Source: JBBQKP01 sp038326995 (GTDB lineage: Bacteria > Planctomycetota > Phycisphaerae > Tepidisphaerales > Tepidisphaeraceae). From it: 6,958 nt of DNA. The stretch spans positions 1 through 6,958 of the forward strand of contig JBBQKP010000178.1 in NCBI GenBank assembly GCA_038326995.1. The letters are read 5' to 3'. A model generated the notes under the pieces. The model made no database searches. It worked only from the letters and a program-made list of their open reading frames with translations, and had not been told where the DNA came from. How positions within the stretch are numbered: position 1 is the stretch's first letter; every line of letters starts with the position of its first letter. Below are positions 5,855 to 6,958 of the stretch, piece after piece. Position numbers and translations under genes: made by a program.

Positions 5855-6790
5855 CTACTGAACCATGCCCTTGGTCAGTCGCATGAAGGCGGTTTCGAGG
5901 TTCACTTCCTCTTCTCTAAACAGCGTAAGCTTGTATCCGCCGGCGATGAGTTTGGCGGCAAGGAACGAGAAATCGTCCGCGACTTCGTGCAGCGTGACTT
6001 CGATGAAGTGTTCTTTCACGACGGCCGACACGACGGCGGCATCCTGCGCCAGCAGTGCCGCGGCGCTGGTCGCATTATGCGCGACGCCGACATTGATGAT
6101 CTTGCCGGTCCGCGCCTTTCGCACGATGTCCGTCCATGGCCCCGCATACTTAAGTTCGCCCTGCTCGATGATGCCGACCTTGTTACACATGTCCTGCAAT
6201 TCGGGCAAAATATGCGACGAAATCAAAATCGTCTTGCCGATCGTTCGAAGTGTTTTGAGCAGTTCGCGCAGTTCAATTCTGGCACGCGGATCGAGGTTGC
6301 CCGCGGGTTCGTCCAGCAGCAGCAGCTTCGGATCATGCAGCAGCGTTCGCGCGATGGAGAGGCGCTGTTTCATGCCGCGAGAGAGTCCGTCGACGGGCGA
6401 ATCATGTTTGTAAGAAAGATCGGTGAGTTGAAGCACATCGTCGACGACCTTGTTGCGTGCCGTGCCGTGAATGTTGTAAGCGGCGGCGAAGAATTCGAGG
6501 TACTCGCGAACGACCATGTCCTCGTACGCACCGAAGTAGTCGGGCACGTAACCGATGAGCGGGCGAATCTGTCGCGACTGATAACCGACGACGAAATCGC
6601 ACACGCGTGCCTCGCCCCAGGTCGGCTGCAACAGTGTCGCGAGGATTTTCATCGTCGTGCTCTTGCCCGCGCCGTTGGGTCCGATGAAGCCGAAACAATC
6701 GCCTTCCTCGACCTCGAGGTTGAGATTGGAAAGGGCGACGAGTGAGCCGTAGCGCTTGGTGAGGTTGACGGTCTTGATGACCAGGGTCAT
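5855..6790 (-). CDS. ABC transporter ATP-binding protein (CcmA/COG1131-type)
   Basis: This is the 311-residue cytoplasmic nucleotide-binding subunit that would power the permease encoded 56 bases downstream. Motifs in order are an aromatic A-loop Tyr14 (TKRYG), Walker A GPNGAGKST at 37-45, a Q-loop region IGYVPDYFGAYEDM at 79-92, the ABC signature LSRGMKQR at 136-143, Walker B LLLLDEPAGNLDP at 156-168 with Glu161, and the switch His193 in SSH. Residues from about 225 to 311 form the C-terminal extension common in drug- and lipid-export NBDs of this type. The Q-loop position is Asp84 instead of the usual Gln. I recall PD at this site in a subset of COG1131 proteins, so it may be a subfamily trait rather than a defect. 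The other catalytic residues are intact. The ATG overlaps the stop of the upstream gene as ATGA and there is no Shine-Dalgarno, so translation is probably coupled to that gene. Substrate cannot be inferred. Confidence 0.93.
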   Translation of the reverse strand: MTLVIKTVNLTKRYGSLVALSNLNLEVEEGDCFGFIGPNGAGKSTTMKILATLLQPTWGEARVCDFVVGYQSRQIRPLIGYVPDYFGAYEDMVVREYLEFFAAAYNIHGTARNKVVDDVLQLTDLSYKHDSPVDGLSRGMKQRLSIARTLLHDPKLLLLDEPAGNLDPRARIELRELLKTLRTIGKTILISSHILPELQDMCNKVGIIEQGELKYAGPWTDIVRKARTGKIINVGVAHNATSAAALLAQDAAVVSAVVKEHFIEVTLHEVADDFSFLAAKLIAGGYKLTLFREEEVNLETAFMRLTKGMVQ

Positions 6791-6958
6791 GGGGAGATCT
6801 TTGCTGGTTTAGAAGTTGCTTCGACGGAATTTGTCGTGGGCCGGGGCGGCGTTTTGATCCTGCTGCGATCAAGCGGAAGCACGAACTGATAAATCACGCG
6901 GCCCAGTCCGGAAGGCTTTTGCCCTTCGACCAGCAGCGGCGCGGGAATCGGCGCGTCC
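6787..6958 (-). CDS. Unidentified protein, C-terminal end (partial), first in the ABC operon as seen here
   Basis: On the minus strand a frame is open from the window edge (first full codon at 6957) to a TGA at 6789-6787, giving 56 residues. The last two bases of its final coding triplet overlap region and its TGA share the ATGA with the ABC ATPase start, a four-base overlap typical of a tightly coupled operon. The visible protein begins DAPIPAPLLVEGQKPSGLGR, continues with RVIYQFVLPLDR and ends in a Pro/Thr/Lys-rich, probably disordered tail (KTPPRPTTNSVEATSKPAKI). There is no motif I recognise. The overlap and the codon-like third-position GC support it as real. It could be an accessory component of the transporter, but this is inference from position only. 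Confidence 0.65.
   Translation of the reverse strand, partial: DAPIPAPLLVEGQKPSGLGRVIYQFVLPLDRSRIKTPPRPTTNSVEATSKPAKISP

Noticed and set aside
5849..6745. Long plus-strand open frame (298 codons) antisense to the ABC ATPase gene
   Set aside because: It lies wholly within the well-supported minus-strand ATPase gene, has no recognisable motif and reflects codon bias of the opposite strand.

Overview
The window reads as bacterial chromosome of moderately high GC. Hand counts on sampled 60-base lines give about 61% GC in groEL and the ABC permease, and about 53% between roughly 2460 and 3660. A planctomycete-type (possibly Phycisphaerae-like) host is my best guess. The reasons are the GroES/GroEL sequence style, weak or absent Shine-Dalgarno sites at several genes, and the large two-domain ABC-2 permease with a PD-type Q-loop ATPase. 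This is an inference from remembered family resemblance, not a search result.

Layout, left to right. Positions 1-119 (+) hold the last 38 codons of a gene that looks like the end of a response-regulator receiver domain. A short leader follows, with no CIRCE-like operator that I can find. Then come groES (214-504, +) and, after an unusually roomy 159-base spacer, groEL (664-2337, +). A perfect 14-bp hairpin with A and T tracts on its two sides (2380-2411) closes the chaperonin operon and can also stop transcription arriving from the right. Positions 2412-2750 hold no convincing gene. On the minus strand, 2751-3536 encodes a stand-alone ABC/SMC-like ATPase of the COG3910 type. It lies in a stretch of visibly lower GC than its neighbours.

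The right half is one minus-strand operon, transcribed from right to left: the 3' end of an unidentified gene (6787-6958), an ABC ATPase (5855-6790) whose ATG overlaps the upstream stop as ATGA, and a 707-residue ABC-2 type permease (3675-5798). The permease carries two copies of the ABC-2 module in one polypeptide, so one permease chain plus two copies of the ATPase could form a complete transporter. Substrate and direction are not readable from the sequence; the domain type is usually an exporter.

I see no CRISPR array, tRNA, rRNA, insertion sequence or obviously new multi-gene system. The points most worth a second look are changes at functional positions of GroEL (Y203 to H, D495 to V in E. 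coli numbering), the aspartate in the Q-loop of the ABC ATPase, the internal duplication of the permease, and the low-GC island carrying an orphan ATPase.
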